DNA from: Pseudarthrobacter sp. NamE5
Lineage (GTDB): Bacteria > Actinomycetota > Actinomycetes > Actinomycetales > Micrococcaceae
Direction: 5' to 3'
NCBI RefSeq assembly: GCF_005796225.1
Contig: NZ_VAHO01000007.1
Coordinates: 124,001 to 188,000 of the forward strand
DNA: 64,000 bases
A program made the translations under genes and the position numbers. Shown one piece after another: positions 33,902-43,631 of this stretch. Position 1 is the first letter of the stretch. Every line of letters begins with the position of its first letter. The notes beneath the pieces were generated by a model. It did no database searches and was not told the origin of the DNA. It saw only the letters and a program-made list of their open reading frames with translations.

Positions 33902-35509
33902 ATGGAGATCCTTGTCAGCCGGATCGACCCCGCCGGCAGGGCGTTCGCGGGCAACCGTGAAGCGCAGCTGCTGTTGACGGAGGAGCTGCGGAAAAGGCTG
34001 GCGGATGCTGCCCTGGGCGGTCCGGAGAAATCCAGGCAGCGGCATGTGGCGAGAGGGAAGCTCCTGCCCCGCGAGCGCATCGACCAGTTGCTCGACGACG
34101 GCAGCCCCTTCCTGGAAATCGCGCCGCTGGCCGCTAACGGGATGTACAACAATGAGGCCCCCGGCGCCGGCGTCATTGCCGGTATCGGCCTGGTCCACGG
34201 CCGCCACGTGCTGGTGATTTCCAACGACGCCACGGTCAAGGGCGGAACCTACTATCCCCTGACGGTCAAGAAGCACCTGCGGGCCCAGGAGATCGCCCTT
34301 GAAAACCGGCTGCCCTGTATTTACCTGGTGGACTCAGGCGGCGCATTCCTGCCCAAACAGGACGAGGTCTTTCCGGACCGGGACCACTTCGGCCGAATCT
34401 TCTACAACCAGGCCCGGCTCTCCGCGGCCAAGATTCCACAGGTCGCCTCGGTGATGGGCTCCTGCACCGCCGGCGGCGCCTATGTCCCCGCGATGAGCGA
34501 TGAAACCGTCATCGTCCGCAACCAGGGCACCATCTTCCTGGGCGGGCCGCCCCTGGTGAAAGCCGCGATCGGCGAGATCGTAACTCCCGAGGAGCTCGGC
34601 GGCGGCGAGGTGCATTCGCGGATCTCCGGCGTCACGGACCACCTCGCTGAGAATGACGACCACGCCCTCCAGATCATCCGGGACATCGTGGCCACGCTGC
34701 CGCCGCCGGCACCGCCCGCCTGGAAGGTGCAGCCCGCCGTCGAACCTTGCGCCGATCCTGCGGAGCTGTACGGGGCCGTGCCAACAGACGTCAACGCCCC
34801 CTATGACGTGCATGAAGTGATAGCCCGGCTGGTGGACGGCAGCCGCTTCCACGAATTCAAGAAGGAGTACGGCACCACTCTGGTGACCGGCTTCGCGGCG
34901 CTGCACGGGCACCCTGTGGGCATTGTGGCCAACAACGGCGTCCTTTTCAGCGAGTCCTCCCTCAAAGGCGCGCACTTCATCGAGCTGTGCGACCAGCGCG
35001 GGATCCCGCTGGTCTTCCTGCAGAACATTTCCGGGTTCATGGTGGGCAGGGACTCGGAACAGGGTGGCATCGCCAAGAACGGAGCCAAGATGGTCACCGC
35101 CGTTGCCACCGCCCGGGTGCCCAAGCTGACAGTGGTGATCGGCGGATCCTTCGGCGCGGGCAACTACTCCATGTGCGGACGCGCCTACTCGCCGCGTTTC
35201 CTGTGGATGTGGCCCGCAGCCCGGATCTCGGTGATGGGCGGCAACCAGGCCTCCAGCGTCCTGGCCACCGTAAAACGGGAACAGTATGAAGCTGCCGGCC
35301 AGGAGTGGGCCGCCGAAGACGAGGAAGCGTTCAAGGCGCCCATCCGCCAGCAGTATGAGGACCAGGGCAGCCCGTACTACTCCACGGCACGGTTGTGGGA
35401 TGACGGTGTTATTGATCCAGCGGACACCCGCACTGTCCTCGGCCTCGCGTTGGACGTCGTGTCCCGCGCCGCGTTGCCGGAGACCTCCTTCGGCCTCTTC
35501 AGGATGTGA
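33902..35509 (+). CDS. mccB: Acyl-CoA carboxylase, carboxyltransferase (beta) subunit, probably methylcrotonyl-CoA
   Basis: The 535-residue subunit moves CO2 from biotin to an acyl-CoA. It has both crotonase-fold halves of the carboxyltransferase family, with [27 protein letters not shown] and the acetyl-CoA-side [25 protein letters not shown]. These stretches are characteristic of methylcrotonyl-CoA carboxylase beta rather than propionyl-CoA carboxylase. The family matches M. tuberculosis AccD1. ATG 33902 has AGGAAG upstream. It is the first gene of the operon. Confidence 0.9.
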   Translation: MEILVSRIDPAGRAFAGNREAQLLLTEELRKRLADAALGGPEKSRQRHVARGKLLPRERIDQLLDDGSPFLEIAPLAANGMYNNEAPGAGVIAGIGLVHGRHVLVISNDATVKGGTYYPLTVKKHLRAQEIALENRLPCIYLVDSGGAFLPKQDEVFPDRDHFGRIFYNQARLSAAKIPQVASVMGSCTAGGAYVPAMSDETVIVRNQGTIFLGGPPLVKAAIGEIVTPEELGGGEVHSRISGVTDHLAENDDHALQIIRDIVATLPPPAPPAWKVQPAVEPCADPAELYGAVPTDVNAPYDVHEVIARLVDGSRFHEFKKEYGTTLVTGFAALHGHPVGIVANNGVLFSESSLKGAHFIELCDQRGIPLVFLQNISGFMVGRDSEQGGIAKNGAKMVTAVATARVPKLTVVIGGSFGAGNYSMCGRAYSPRFLWMWPAARISVMGGNQASSVLATVKREQYEAAGQEWAAEDEEAFKAPIRQQYEDQGSPYYSTARLWDDGVIDPADTRTVLGLALDVVSRAALPETSFGLFRM

Positions 35510-35516
35510 GCCGGCG

Positions 35517-37787
35517 ATGACCACACCTTCTTTGACCAGCATGACCGGCACCGGCCCAGCCGCTGCAGGCCCTGCCACCACCGCCACCTCCACTGACATG
35601 TCCACTGGCACGGCGCCACTGTTCAGCACCGTCCTGGTGGCCAACCGCGGTGAGATCGCCTGCCGCGTCATCCGCACGCTCCGCTCACTGGGCATCAGGT
35701 CCGTAGCCGTTTACAGCGATGCCGACGCCGGGGCGCGCCACGTGCGCGAAGCAGACGTGGCCGTCCGCATCGGCCCCGCTGCCGCAACCGAAAGCTACCT
35801 GAAGATCCGGGCCATCGTGGAGGCCTGCCACAGCACCGGGGCGGAGGCTGTGCACCCGGGCTACGGCTTCCTCAGCGAAAACGCGGAATTCGCCCGGGCC
35901 CTGCAGAAAGCAGGGATCGTTTTCATTGGCCCCGGAGTTGAGGCTCTGAACGTGATGGGCGACAAGATCCGGTCCAAGAACCACGTGGCGCAATACGGGG
36001 TACCCGTGGTGCCCGGTGTTGCCGAGCCCGGCATGGCAGATGAACAGCTGGTCCAGGCCGCAGTGGAGGTGGGATTTCCGCTGCTGATCAAACCGTCCGC
36101 CGGTGGCGGCGGCAAGGGCATGCACGTCGTGGAGCGCCCTGAGGACCTCCAGGCTGCGCTGGGGACGGCGCGACGGGTGGCGGCAGGCGCGTTCGGCGAC
36201 GACACCCTGTTCCTGGAGCGTCTCGTCTCCACGCCGCGGCACATCGAGGTGCAGGTCCTTGCGGACAATTATGGCAACGTCATCCACTTGGGGGAGCGTG
36301 AGTGCTCCCTGCAAAGGCGGCACCAGAAAGTCATCGAGGAGGCACCCTCGCCCCTGCTGGAAGGGCTTCCGGACGGCGCTGCCATCCGTGCCCGCATCGG
36401 CGAAGCCGCCTGCAATGCAGCCCGCAGCGTGAATTACAGCGGCGCGGGAACCGTGGAGTTCCTGGTTTCCGATGACGCTCCGGACCAGTTCTACTTCATG
36501 GAGATGAACACCCGGCTGCAAGTGGAGCACCCCGTTACCGAAATGGTCACCGGTGTCGACCTTGTCGAATGGCAGGTTCGCATCGCCGCCGGCGAGGAAC
36601 TCACGGTGCAGCAGGCCGACGTCGGACTTAACGGCCACGCCGTGGAAGCGCGCGTATACGCGGAAGTCCCCCAAAAGAACTTCCTGCCGTCCGCTGGAAC
36701 GGTGCTCCTGCTGGAGGAACTGCCGGGCCCACGGCAGCGCCCCGGCGCCCCGGCAGGAAATGAAACAAGGGCACTGGGGGGCCGGGTGCGGGTGGACTCT
36801 TCGCTGCTCGAGGGCTGGGCCATTTCCTCAAACTACGATCCGATGATCTCGAAGGTCATTGCGTGGGGTGCGAACCGCGCGGAGGCACTCTCGATCCTTG
36901 ACCAGGCGCTGGCTGGCTATACCGCGCTGGGCGTTGACACCAACGTGGAGTACCTGCGCCTGCTGATCAACGATTCCGATGTCCTCGCAGGGCATCTTGA
37001 CACCGGCCTCATAGAGCGGAAGCTGCCGGGCCTGGCCTTCCGGGAGGTGGACGACTTCGAGCTGGTGGCCGCCGCCCTCTACGCCTGTGCCATGGAGGAA
37101 CAGAACCGGCCTGCCGCCGGGGCCGGCCCATGGCACCGCCGGGATGGCTGGCGGTTGGGGGTTCCCGCACCCCGCCGGGTCAGCGTGGGAACATCCGACG
37201 GCGGGGTGGCAACCGTTGCGGTGGGCGGAAGTCCCGGCGTGGGAGAGACGGTCCTGGTGAGCGTCAACGGCCGGCCGCAGCGCACGGCTGCCCTGCAAAT
37301 GTCCAGCCGCCACAGCCTTGAACTACACCTCGATGGCAGGAGCCGGACCTACCAGCTGGCACCGGTCTTCACCGGACCGGTCACTCCAGCCTGGGACAAC
37401 CCCGTGCCGGGGGCACCCTCCCGGCTGTCCCTCGGAAACGGCGGCTGGTCCTGCCGACTGGAGATCCTCACCCGCGAAGCACGGCTGGAACGGGTCCTGG
37501 CGGCCCTCCAGCGGGAGGAGGGCGCAGCCGATCCTGCCGTGCGGTCACCCATGCCCGGAACCGTCGTGTCGGTGCCGGTCAGTGACGGCGACACTGTGGC
37601 GGCCGGCGATCTGCTCGTGTCGGTCGAGGCCATGAAGATGGAGCACCAGCTGCTGGCTCCGCTGGAGGGAACAGTGCACCTGGTCGTCCGGCCCGGGGAC
37701 CTGGTCAAGGCAGATCAGGTGCTGGCCAGCATCCACCCCGCAGGCAGCGCGCACACCGCAGGCATACCCAACGGCGAAGGAGCCTAG
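35517..37787 (+). CDS. mccA: Acyl-CoA carboxylase, biotin carboxylase and carrier (alpha) subunit
   Basis: The subunit carboxylates its own biotin using ATP and bicarbonate. The biotin carboxylase domain starts at VLVANRGEIACRVIRTLR, has the ATP-grasp SAGGGGKGMHVV loop, and MNTRLQVEHPVTE. A middle linker domain follows, and the C-terminal carrier domain has VEAMKMEHQ with biotinyl Lys707 of about 756. I take ATG 35517 as the start; ATG 35598 (MSTGTAPLF) is nearer the conserved part. The first 30 residues are Thr/Ala-rich. Three bases separate it from the next gene. Confidence 0.9.
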   Translation: MTTPSLTSMTGTGPAAAGPATTATSTDMSTGTAPLFSTVLVANRGEIACRVIRTLRSLGIRSVAVYSDADAGARHVREADVAVRIGPAAATESYLKIRAIVEACHSTGAEAVHPGYGFLSENAEFARALQKAGIVFIGPGVEALNVMGDKIRSKNHVAQYGVPVVPGVAEPGMADEQLVQAAVEVGFPLLIKPSAGGGGKGMHVVERPEDLQAALGTARRVAAGAFGDDTLFLERLVSTPRHIEVQVLADNYGNVIHLGERECSLQRRHQKVIEEAPSPLLEGLPDGAAIRARIGEAACNAARSVNYSGAGTVEFLVSDDAPDQFYFMEMNTRLQVEHPVTEMVTGVDLVEWQVRIAAGEELTVQQADVGLNGHAVEARVYAEVPQKNFLPSAGTVLLLEELPGPRQRPGAPAGNETRALGGRVRVDSSLLEGWAISSNYDPMISKVIAWGANRAEALSILDQALAGYTALGVDTNVEYLRLLINDSDVLAGHLDTGLIERKLPGLAFREVDDFELVAAALYACAMEEQNRPAAGAGPWHRRDGWRLGVPAPRRVSVGTSDGGVATVAVGGSPGVGETVLVSVNGRPQRTAALQMSSRHSLELHLDGRSRTYQLAPVFTGPVTPAWDNPVPGAPSRLSLGNGGWSCRLEILTREARLERVLAALQREEGAADPAVRSPMPGTVVSVPVSDGDTVAAGDLLVSVEAMKMEHQLLAPLEGTVHLVVRPGDLVKADQVLASIHPAGSAHTAGIPNGEGA

Positions 37788-37789
37788 AC

Positions 37790-38953
37790 ATGGCTGGTTT
37801 TGAACTCAGCGAAGAATACCAGGACCTCAGCGACACCGTCCGGGATTTTGCGGACAATGTGGTGGCGCCGGTCTCTGCCAAGCACGACGAGGAGCACAGC
37901 TTCCCGTACGGGGTTGTCAAGCAAATGGGGGAGCTGGGACTTTTTGGACTGCCCTTCCCGGAGGAGTTCGGCGGGATGGGCGGGGACTACTTCGCCCTGG
38001 CCCTGGCTTTGGAGCAGCTGGGCCGGGTGGACCAGTCGGTTGCCATCACCCTTGAAGCAGGGGTCTCCCTGGGTGCCATGCCCATCCATCGCTTCGGCAC
38101 AGATGCCCAAAAGCAGGAGTGGCTGCCTATGCTGGCGTCCGGCGAGGCGCTGGCCGGCTTCGGTCTGACTGAACCTGAGGCAGGATCGGACGCGGGCGGA
38201 ACCAAGACCACGGCGCGGCGGGACGGCGGGAACTGGGTGATCAACGGGAACAAGGAGTTCATCACCAACTCCGGAACGGACATCACCCGCCTGGTCACCG
38301 TCACGGCAGTCACCGGCCAGAAGGAACGGGCTGATGGAACCCTGCAGAAGGAAATCTCCACCATCCTGGTGCCCACCGACACGCCCGGCTTCCGGGCGGA
38401 AAAACCGTACAACAAGGTGGGCTGGAACGCGTCGGACACGCACCCGCTGACGCTCAAGGACGTCCGCGTCCCGGAAGCGAACCTGCTGGGGGTGGAGGGC
38501 CGCGGTTACGCGAACTTCCTCTCCATCCTGGATGAGGGGCGGATCGCCATCGCAGCACTGGCCACTGGAGCAGCCCAGGGTTGCGTGGATCTCTCGGTCA
38601 GGTATGCCAAGGAGCGCAGCGCCTTCGGCCACCAGATCGGCAAGTACCAGGCCATCTCGTTCAAGATCGCACGGATGGAGGCCCGGGCCCACACTGCCCG
38701 CCTTGCCTACTACGATGCGGCGTTCCGCATGCTTGCCGGCAGGCCGTTCAAGACCCAGGCAGCCATCGCTAAGATGGTCGCAGGCGAGGCGGCCATGGAC
38801 AACGCGCGGGATGCCACCCAGGTATTTGGCGGCTATGGCTTCATCAACGAGTTCACCGTGGCACGCCACTACCGCGACTCCAAGATCCTTGAAGTGGGGG
38901 AGGGCACCACGGAGGTCCAGCTGATGCTGATCGCCCGCGAACTGGGTCTGTAG
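37790..38953 (+). CDS. Acyl-CoA dehydrogenase of the leucine/branched-chain operon
   Basis: The 387-residue FAD enzyme would oxidise isovaleryl-CoA or another short branched acyl-CoA. It has [30 protein letters not shown] and the C-terminal [12 protein letters not shown]. The Glu of GEGTTE (Glu371) is at the usual acyl-CoA dehydrogenase catalytic site, whereas characterised isovaleryl-CoA dehydrogenases use a Glu on another helix. Its place between carboxylase and CoA-transferase genes matches FadE19 of M. tuberculosis. ATG 37790 has GAAGGAG upstream. Confidence 0.87.
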   Translation: MAGFELSEEYQDLSDTVRDFADNVVAPVSAKHDEEHSFPYGVVKQMGELGLFGLPFPEEFGGMGGDYFALALALEQLGRVDQSVAITLEAGVSLGAMPIHRFGTDAQKQEWLPMLASGEALAGFGLTEPEAGSDAGGTKTTARRDGGNWVINGNKEFITNSGTDITRLVTVTAVTGQKERADGTLQKEISTILVPTDTPGFRAEKPYNKVGWNASDTHPLTLKDVRVPEANLLGVEGRGYANFLSILDEGRIAIAALATGAAQGCVDLSVRYAKERSAFGHQIGKYQAISFKIARMEARAHTARLAYYDAAFRMLAGRPFKTQAAIAKMVAGEAAMDNARDATQVFGGYGFINEFTVARHYRDSKILEVGEGTTEVQLMLIARELGL

Positions 38954-38988
38954 TAAACGGGACTTTAGCCGGCCTGAGAGGATCACTG

Positions 38989-39831
38989 ATGATTGACAAG
39001 GTTGTTGCCAGCGCTGAGGAAGCCGTAGCAGACATTCCGGACGGAGCTTCCCTGGCCGTGGGCGGGTTCGGTCTTTGTGGAATTCCGGTGACCCTCATTG
39101 ACGCGCTGCATGCAGCAGGAACGTCGGAGCTGGAAACGGTCAGCAACAACTGCGGCGTGGACGACTGGGGCCTGGGCATCCTGCTCCGCGATGGCCGGAT
39201 CCGCCGGACCATCAGCTCTTACGTGGGTGAAAACAAGGAATTCGCCCGGCAGTACCTCGCCGGCGAGCTCGAGGTGGTGCTCACCCCGCAGGGCACGTTG
39301 GCGGAGAAGCTGCGCGCCGGCGGCGCCGGCATCCCCGCGTTCTACACCAAGGCGGGGGTTGGCACGCAGGTGTCCGACGGCGGCCTGCCGCAGAAGTACG
39401 ACGCCAACGGCACCATTGCCATTGCCTCTGCGCCGAAGGAAGTGCGTTCCTTCGGCGGCGTGGACTACGTGCTCGAGGAGTCCCTGACGCCGGATTTCGG
39501 CCTGGTCCATGCGTGGAAGGGAGACCGGCACGGCAACCTGGTTTTCCATGCCACCGCCATGAACTTCAACCCGCTGTGTGCCATGGCGGGCCGGATCACC
39601 ATCGCCGAGGTGGAGGAGCTGGTGGAGCCGGGAGAGCTGGACCCGGAGCACATCCACACCCCAGGCATCTTCGTCCAACGGGTGGTGCTGTCGGCGAGCG
39701 CGGAAAAGCGGATCGAAAAGCGCACCGTTGCCCTTGCGGCCGGTGTCCTGCCCACCGCCGGAGGAGCAGGCGCAGGAGCCGCCACAGAAGCCCCCACAGG
39801 AGCAGGCAGCAACCAGCAGGCAGGAGCATAG
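38989..39831 (+). CDS. scoA: 3-oxoacid CoA-transferase subunit A
   Basis: With ScoB this enzyme moves CoA from succinyl-CoA to acetoacetate. Subunit A has [29 protein letters not shown] and [40 protein letters not shown]-type sequence, all typical. The product has 280 residues including a C-terminal Gly/Ala/Thr-rich tail of about 30 residues that is not part of the fold. ATG 38989 has GAGAGGATC upstream. Confidence 0.92.
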   Translation: MIDKVVASAEEAVADIPDGASLAVGGFGLCGIPVTLIDALHAAGTSELETVSNNCGVDDWGLGILLRDGRIRRTISSYVGENKEFARQYLAGELEVVLTPQGTLAEKLRAGGAGIPAFYTKAGVGTQVSDGGLPQKYDANGTIAIASAPKEVRSFGGVDYVLEESLTPDFGLVHAWKGDRHGNLVFHATAMNFNPLCAMAGRITIAEVEELVEPGELDPEHIHTPGIFVQRVVLSASAEKRIEKRTVALAAGVLPTAGGAGAGAATEAPTGAGSNQQAGA

Positions 39832-39833
39832 CC

Positions 39834-40610
39834 ATGGACCCGAACAGCCCTGAAGCCCCGCGCCCCGAAGCCGTCCGGCCCGAGTACCGGCGGGCAGCAG
39901 GCCAGCAGCACGCAGGCTCCGGAAATTCAACCGACCCCGCCGCCGTCAGGGGCTGGACGCGCAACGAGCTGGCGGCCAGGGTGGCGACGGAGCTCAGCAA
40001 CGGCCAGTACGTTAACCTCGGTATCGGCATGCCCACGCTGATCCCCAACTACATCCCGGCCGGCGTGGAAGTGGTGCTGCATTCGGAAAACGGGATCCTC
40101 GGTGTCGGACCTTATCCGGCGGAGGACGCCGTCGATCCCGACCTGATCAACGCCGGCAAGGAGACCGTCACGGTCAACAAGGGGGCGGCGTTCTTCGACT
40201 CGGCTGCCTCCTTCGGAATGATCCGGGGCGGCCACGTGGACGTCGCCGTCCTGGGTGCCATGGAGGTGGCGGCCAACGGCGACCTGGCCAACTGGATGAT
40301 TCCGGGCAAGATGATCAAGGGCATGGGCGGTGCCATGGACCTGGTGTTCGGAGCCAAGAAGGTGATCGTGATGATGGAGCACGTGGACCGTAACGGCAAT
40401 CCGAAGATCGTCCAGCAGTGTTCCCTGCCGCTTACCGGGAAGGGCTGCGTGGACCGGATCATTACCGACCTCGCCGTCATCGACGTCGTTGCCGACGAGA
40501 CAGGGTCCAGGCTGGTGCTGCGGGAGCTGGCGCCCAACGTGTCGGTTGAAGAAGTGGCGGCCGCGACCGGCGCCGAGCTGTTCGAGGAAGACCGGGAACT
40601 GACCGTATGA
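39834..40610 (+). CDS. scoB: 3-oxoacid CoA-transferase subunit B
   Basis: The B subunit holds the catalytic Glu85 in [11 protein letters not shown], which forms the CoA thioester. [15 protein letters not shown] and [14 protein letters not shown] are further family signs. The first 38 residues (Pro/Ala/Arg-rich) precede the conserved start at [11 protein letters not shown] and look disordered. ATG 39834 has AGGAG at 39822-39826. The end overlaps the MaoC start (ATGA). Confidence 0.92.
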   Translation: MDPNSPEAPRPEAVRPEYRRAAGQQHAGSGNSTDPAAVRGWTRNELAARVATELSNGQYVNLGIGMPTLIPNYIPAGVEVVLHSENGILGVGPYPAEDAVDPDLINAGKETVTVNKGAAFFDSAASFGMIRGGHVDVAVLGAMEVAANGDLANWMIPGKMIKGMGGAMDLVFGAKKVIVMMEHVDRNGNPKIVQQCSLPLTGKGCVDRIITDLAVIDVVADETGSRLVLRELAPNVSVEEVAAATGAELFEEDRELTV

Positions 40611-41221
40611 CCGATGCGGGCATCAAGGACGACGGCGGGGCACACGTCATCGAGCAGCGCGGGCTGTACTTCGAGGAGCTGGAGGAGGGCGTCACCTACG
40701 CCCACCGTCCCGGCCGTACCGTTACCGAGGCGGACAACGTCCTGTTCACCACGCTCACCATGAATACCCAGGCGCTGCACCTGGATGCCAACTGGAGCGC
40801 AGGCCAGCCTTTCGGGCAAAGGCTCATGAATTCCATGTTCACCTTGGCGACGATGGTTGGCCAGTCCGTGTCCCAGCTCACCCAGGGCACCATCATCGCC
40901 CAGTTGGGCCTCACCGACGTCTCCTTCCCGCATCCGCTCTACCACGGCGACACCCTTTACACCGAGACGGTAATCAGCGGAAAACGGCTCTCGGGCTCCC
41001 GGCCCGGGCAGGGAATCGTCACCATGGAGCACACTGGCCGCAACCAGGACGGCACAGTAGTGGCACTGGCCAAGCGGAGCTGCCTGATGTGGACGCGCGA
41101 AGCGCATTCAAGGCAACGTGATGGTGGACAGCGTGGTGATGGCCAACCTGACGGAAGACAATCCAACGGGAATGAATCTGACGGTGGCCACGGGAGCGGA
41201 CAGGAGACAATGCCGGTATGA
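40607..41221 (+). CDS. MaoC-family (hot-dog fold) enoyl-CoA hydratase
   Basis: The 204-residue protein would add water to an enoyl-CoA to give the R-hydroxyacyl-CoA. It has [28 protein letters not shown], which contains the Asp of the MaoC active site, followed by [18 protein letters not shown] and [14 protein letters not shown]. This branch is the one paired with CitE-like lyases and corresponds to Rv2499c of M. tuberculosis. The likely substrate is 3-methylglutaconyl-CoA. The last 37 residues are a Gly/Asp/Gln-rich tail outside the fold. Confidence 0.87.
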   Translation: MTDAGIKDDGGAHVIEQRGLYFEELEEGVTYAHRPGRTVTEADNVLFTTLTMNTQALHLDANWSAGQPFGQRLMNSMFTLATMVGQSVSQLTQGTIIAQLGLTDVSFPHPLYHGDTLYTETVISGKRLSGSRPGQGIVTMEHTGRNQDGTVVALAKRSCLMWTREAHSRQRDGGQRGDGQPDGRQSNGNESDGGHGSGQETMPV

Positions 41222-42057
41222 GTTTTGTGATGGGGCCCGCCCTGCTGTTCTGCCCTGCCGACAGGCCGGAGCGCTACCAGAAGGCCGCCACCCGCGCGGA
41301 CGCCGTCATCCTGGACCTTGAGGATGCGGTGGCGCCCGGGGACAAGCAGCGTGCCCGTGGTGCCATCCTCGCCCAGGTGGGAGCCGTCGGTGACGTGCCG
41401 GAGCTGGAACCAACGCGGACCATCGTCAGGGTCAACCCGGCAGGGACCGAGGAGTTTGAGAAGGACCTGCACTGCCTAATGCACACCCCCTACCGGACAG
41501 TCATGCTGGCGAAAGCGGAGACCGCCGGGCAACTGGAAGCCCTGGAGGGCTACCACGTAATCGCCCTGTGTGAAACGGCGCTGGGAGTGCTCAACGCCCC
41601 CGCGATCGCTGCAGCCCCCAATGTGGTCGCACTGATGTGGGGCGCAGAGGACCTGCTGGCAACGCTCGGCGGAACGTCCAGCAGGAAAGACGGCAGCGGC
41701 TACCGCGACGTTGCACTGCATGCCCGCTCGTCCGTGCTGTTGGCCGCCCGCGCCTTCGGCAAAGAGGCAATCGACGCCGTCTACGTGGACATTCCCGACC
41801 TTGCGGGCCTGGCCGCCGAAGCCGCAGATGCAGTGGCTTCAGGGTTCAGCTCCAAAGCCTGCATCCACCCAAGCCAGGCAGCCGTGGTGCGGGGCGCTTA
41901 TGCACCGTCGGAAGCAGAAGTGGCCGCGGCTGCCGCGCTGCTGCGGGCGGCATCTGCTGCCGGTTCAGGCGTCTTCCAGTACAACGGGAAAATGATCGAC
42001 GGGCCCATCCTCAAGCATGCAGAGGCCGTTATCCGCCGGGCAGGGGAGCACGTCTAG
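41218..42057 (+). CDS. citE: CitE-like hydroxyacyl-CoA lyase (HpcH/HpaI fold)
   Basis: The 279-residue TIM-barrel enzyme cleaves 3-hydroxyacyl-CoA or beta-malyl-type CoA esters. It shows PALLFCPADRPERYQKA, the metal-site region VILDLEDAVAPGDK, IVRVNP, and the late SGFSSKACIHPSQ. It corresponds to Rv2498c of M. tuberculosis, reported to act on R-HMG-CoA and citramalyl-CoA. Here it would release acetoacetate and acetyl-CoA at the end of leucine breakdown. The start overlaps the MaoC stop. No citrate-lyase alpha or gamma genes are present. Confidence 0.88.
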   Translation: MSFVMGPALLFCPADRPERYQKAATRADAVILDLEDAVAPGDKQRARGAILAQVGAVGDVPELEPTRTIVRVNPAGTEEFEKDLHCLMHTPYRTVMLAKAETAGQLEALEGYHVIALCETALGVLNAPAIAAAPNVVALMWGAEDLLATLGGTSSRKDGSGYRDVALHARSSVLLAARAFGKEAIDAVYVDIPDLAGLAAEAADAVASGFSSKACIHPSQAAVVRGAYAPSEAEVAAAAALLRAASAAGSGVFQYNGKMIDGPILKHAEAVIRRAGEHV

Positions 42058-42108
42058 CTTCTACTGGAGCCAGCCCTTGTTGGCGGAACTGCAGCCCTTG
42101 CTGCTGGA

Positions 42109-43581
42109 CTAATAACCCCGGCGGCCGGGGGACCGCCGGAGGGAGAGCGGGGGGATGGGCTCGTACAGCAGCGTCCGCACCCACCGGTCCCCGGTTTCCC
42201 GGAACTCCTTCCGGGTGGCGAACCGGTAACGGTAGCTGCGGACGCGCACCCAACGCGGCGGGGCGCCGTCGAACGGGTCACGACGGAGGAGCCGCAGCGT
42301 TTGGCGGTCTGCCTCCAGTAGCTTGCCGAGGAACGCATAAAACCACTCCTCATGGACGGTCCTGAGCGGCAGGAACCACATCAGCCAGTCCAGCCGGAGA
42401 TGGTAGGGCGCCCATTGGCGGGGCATCCTGCGGATGTCGCCCGGCTTGCCCTTGAAGCCATACTCCCGCCACTCGGAGGATTCGTCCGGTTCGTCGTCGA
42501 GGGTCCCTTCCACCACGATCTCAATCCGCTGCTTCGTGACCGTACCGAACGCACCGTAGGTATTGACCAGCTGCCAGCGGTTGAAGCTGGCATTCATGAG
42601 CTGGCGGCTGGAGAAGAGGTTGCGCAGGGGCCAATAGCTCAGGACCACCAGCAGCAGGGTGGCCGCCAGCGTTATGGCAAGCCACCACAACGGGGTCTCC
42701 CGGTCAGCGCCGGCCGCGCCGTGCCAGTCCAGGGGGATCGCGGGCAACAAGGCATGGGCCACCGGATCGCTGACCGCGGCGAACGCGAGGACGATGGCGA
42801 TCCAGTTCAGCCAGGCAAAGTTTCCGGAGGCCACCAGCCACAGTTGGGTGACGATGACGATGCCTGCCGCAATGCTGGCAACCGGCTGGGGCGCGAACAG
42901 GAAGAAGGGCACCACCAGCTGGGCGAAGTGGTTTCCGAGCACCTCGATCTTGTGCAGCGGCTTCGGCAGGAGGTGCGCCTGCCGGCTCAGGGGCCCTGGC
43001 ATCGGCTGGGTTTCATGGTGGTAGAACAGGGCGGTGAGGTCTCGCCATTCCCGCCCGCCGCGGATCTTGATCATCCCCGCGCCGAATTCGAGCCGGAACA
43101 CCAGCCACACGATCAGGATCAGGATGGTCCGCGGCGGATCAGTCTGGTCCGAGCCCAGGAAAGCGACCGTGAACCCGGCTTCCAGGAGGAGCATTTCCCA
43201 GCCGAAACCGTAGAACGTCTGGCCCACGTTCACGATGGACATGTACAGCAGCCACAAAACCAGGAACGCAATGAGCGGAACCCACGGCGGTCCCTGCTGC
43301 GGGATGCCGGCCACCAGCAGCGCCGATACCATGAGCCCCACGGCGCAAACCCACCGGAGCAGCCGGTCCGAGTACCGCCAACGGAACAGCGTAGGGCGGC
43401 GCAGGCGGCTGAACCCCGAGAGGTACTCGGGCACCGGAAGCAGGCCCCGTTCACCCAGCAGTGCGGGGAACTGGTTCAGCGAGGACAGGAACGCAACAAA
43501 GAACAGTGCTGCCACCCCCCGCTGCAGCACCTGCCGGGCGAATTCGTATTCCGGCGCATCAAACCAGGAGAGCCACTCCAT
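42109..43581 (-). CDS. Lipase maturation factor (LMF1)-family membrane protein
   Basis: The 490-residue protein has about ten hydrophobic segments and the conserved family block GAGMIKIRGGREWRDLTALFYHHETQPMPGPLS near residue 170. The lower part reads YGAFGTVTKQRIEIVVEGT and APYHLRLDWLMWFLPL, also typical. In vertebrates LMF1 helps lipases fold in the ER; the bacterial role is unknown. I start at ATG 43581 (MEWLSWF), seven bases after TAACGT, rather than the far upstream end of the frame. It is divergent from a TauE gene. Confidence 0.82.
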   Translation of the reverse strand: MEWLSWFDAPEYEFARQVLQRGVAALFFVAFLSSLNQFPALLGERGLLPVPEYLSGFSRLRRPTLFRWRYSDRLLRWVCAVGLMVSALLVAGIPQQGPPWVPLIAFLVLWLLYMSIVNVGQTFYGFGWEMLLLEAGFTVAFLGSDQTDPPRTILILIVWLVFRLEFGAGMIKIRGGREWRDLTALFYHHETQPMPGPLSRQAHLLPKPLHKIEVLGNHFAQLVVPFFLFAPQPVASIAAGIVIVTQLWLVASGNFAWLNWIAIVLAFAAVSDPVAHALLPAIPLDWHGAAGADRETPLWWLAITLAATLLLVVLSYWPLRNLFSSRQLMNASFNRWQLVNTYGAFGTVTKQRIEIVVEGTLDDEPDESSEWREYGFKGKPGDIRRMPRQWAPYHLRLDWLMWFLPLRTVHEEWFYAFLGKLLEADRQTLRLLRRDPFDGAPPRWVRVRSYRYRFATRKEFRETGDRWVRTLLYEPIPPLSLRRSPGRRGY

Positions 43582-43588
43582 GGAATCC

Positions 43589-43594
43589 ACGTTA
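43589..43594 (-). promoter_or_regulatory. -10 box TAACGT, seven bases before the LMF ATG
   Basis: On the minus strand TAACGT is followed by GGATTCC and ATG at 43581, a leaderless arrangement. It lies back to back with the TauE promoter. Confidence 0.45.
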
Positions 43595-43619
43595 CGCTCG
43601 GGGTCAGCGCGCCTGCCAC

Positions 43620-43625
43620 TAGGAT
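43620..43625 (+). promoter_or_regulatory. -10 box TAGGAT, six bases before the TauE ATG
   Basis: TAGGAT is followed by CGAGGG and ATG at 43632. GAGGG is too close to the ATG to be a normal ribosome-binding site, which also favours a leaderless start. Confidence 0.45.
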
Positions 43626-43631
43626 CGAGGG

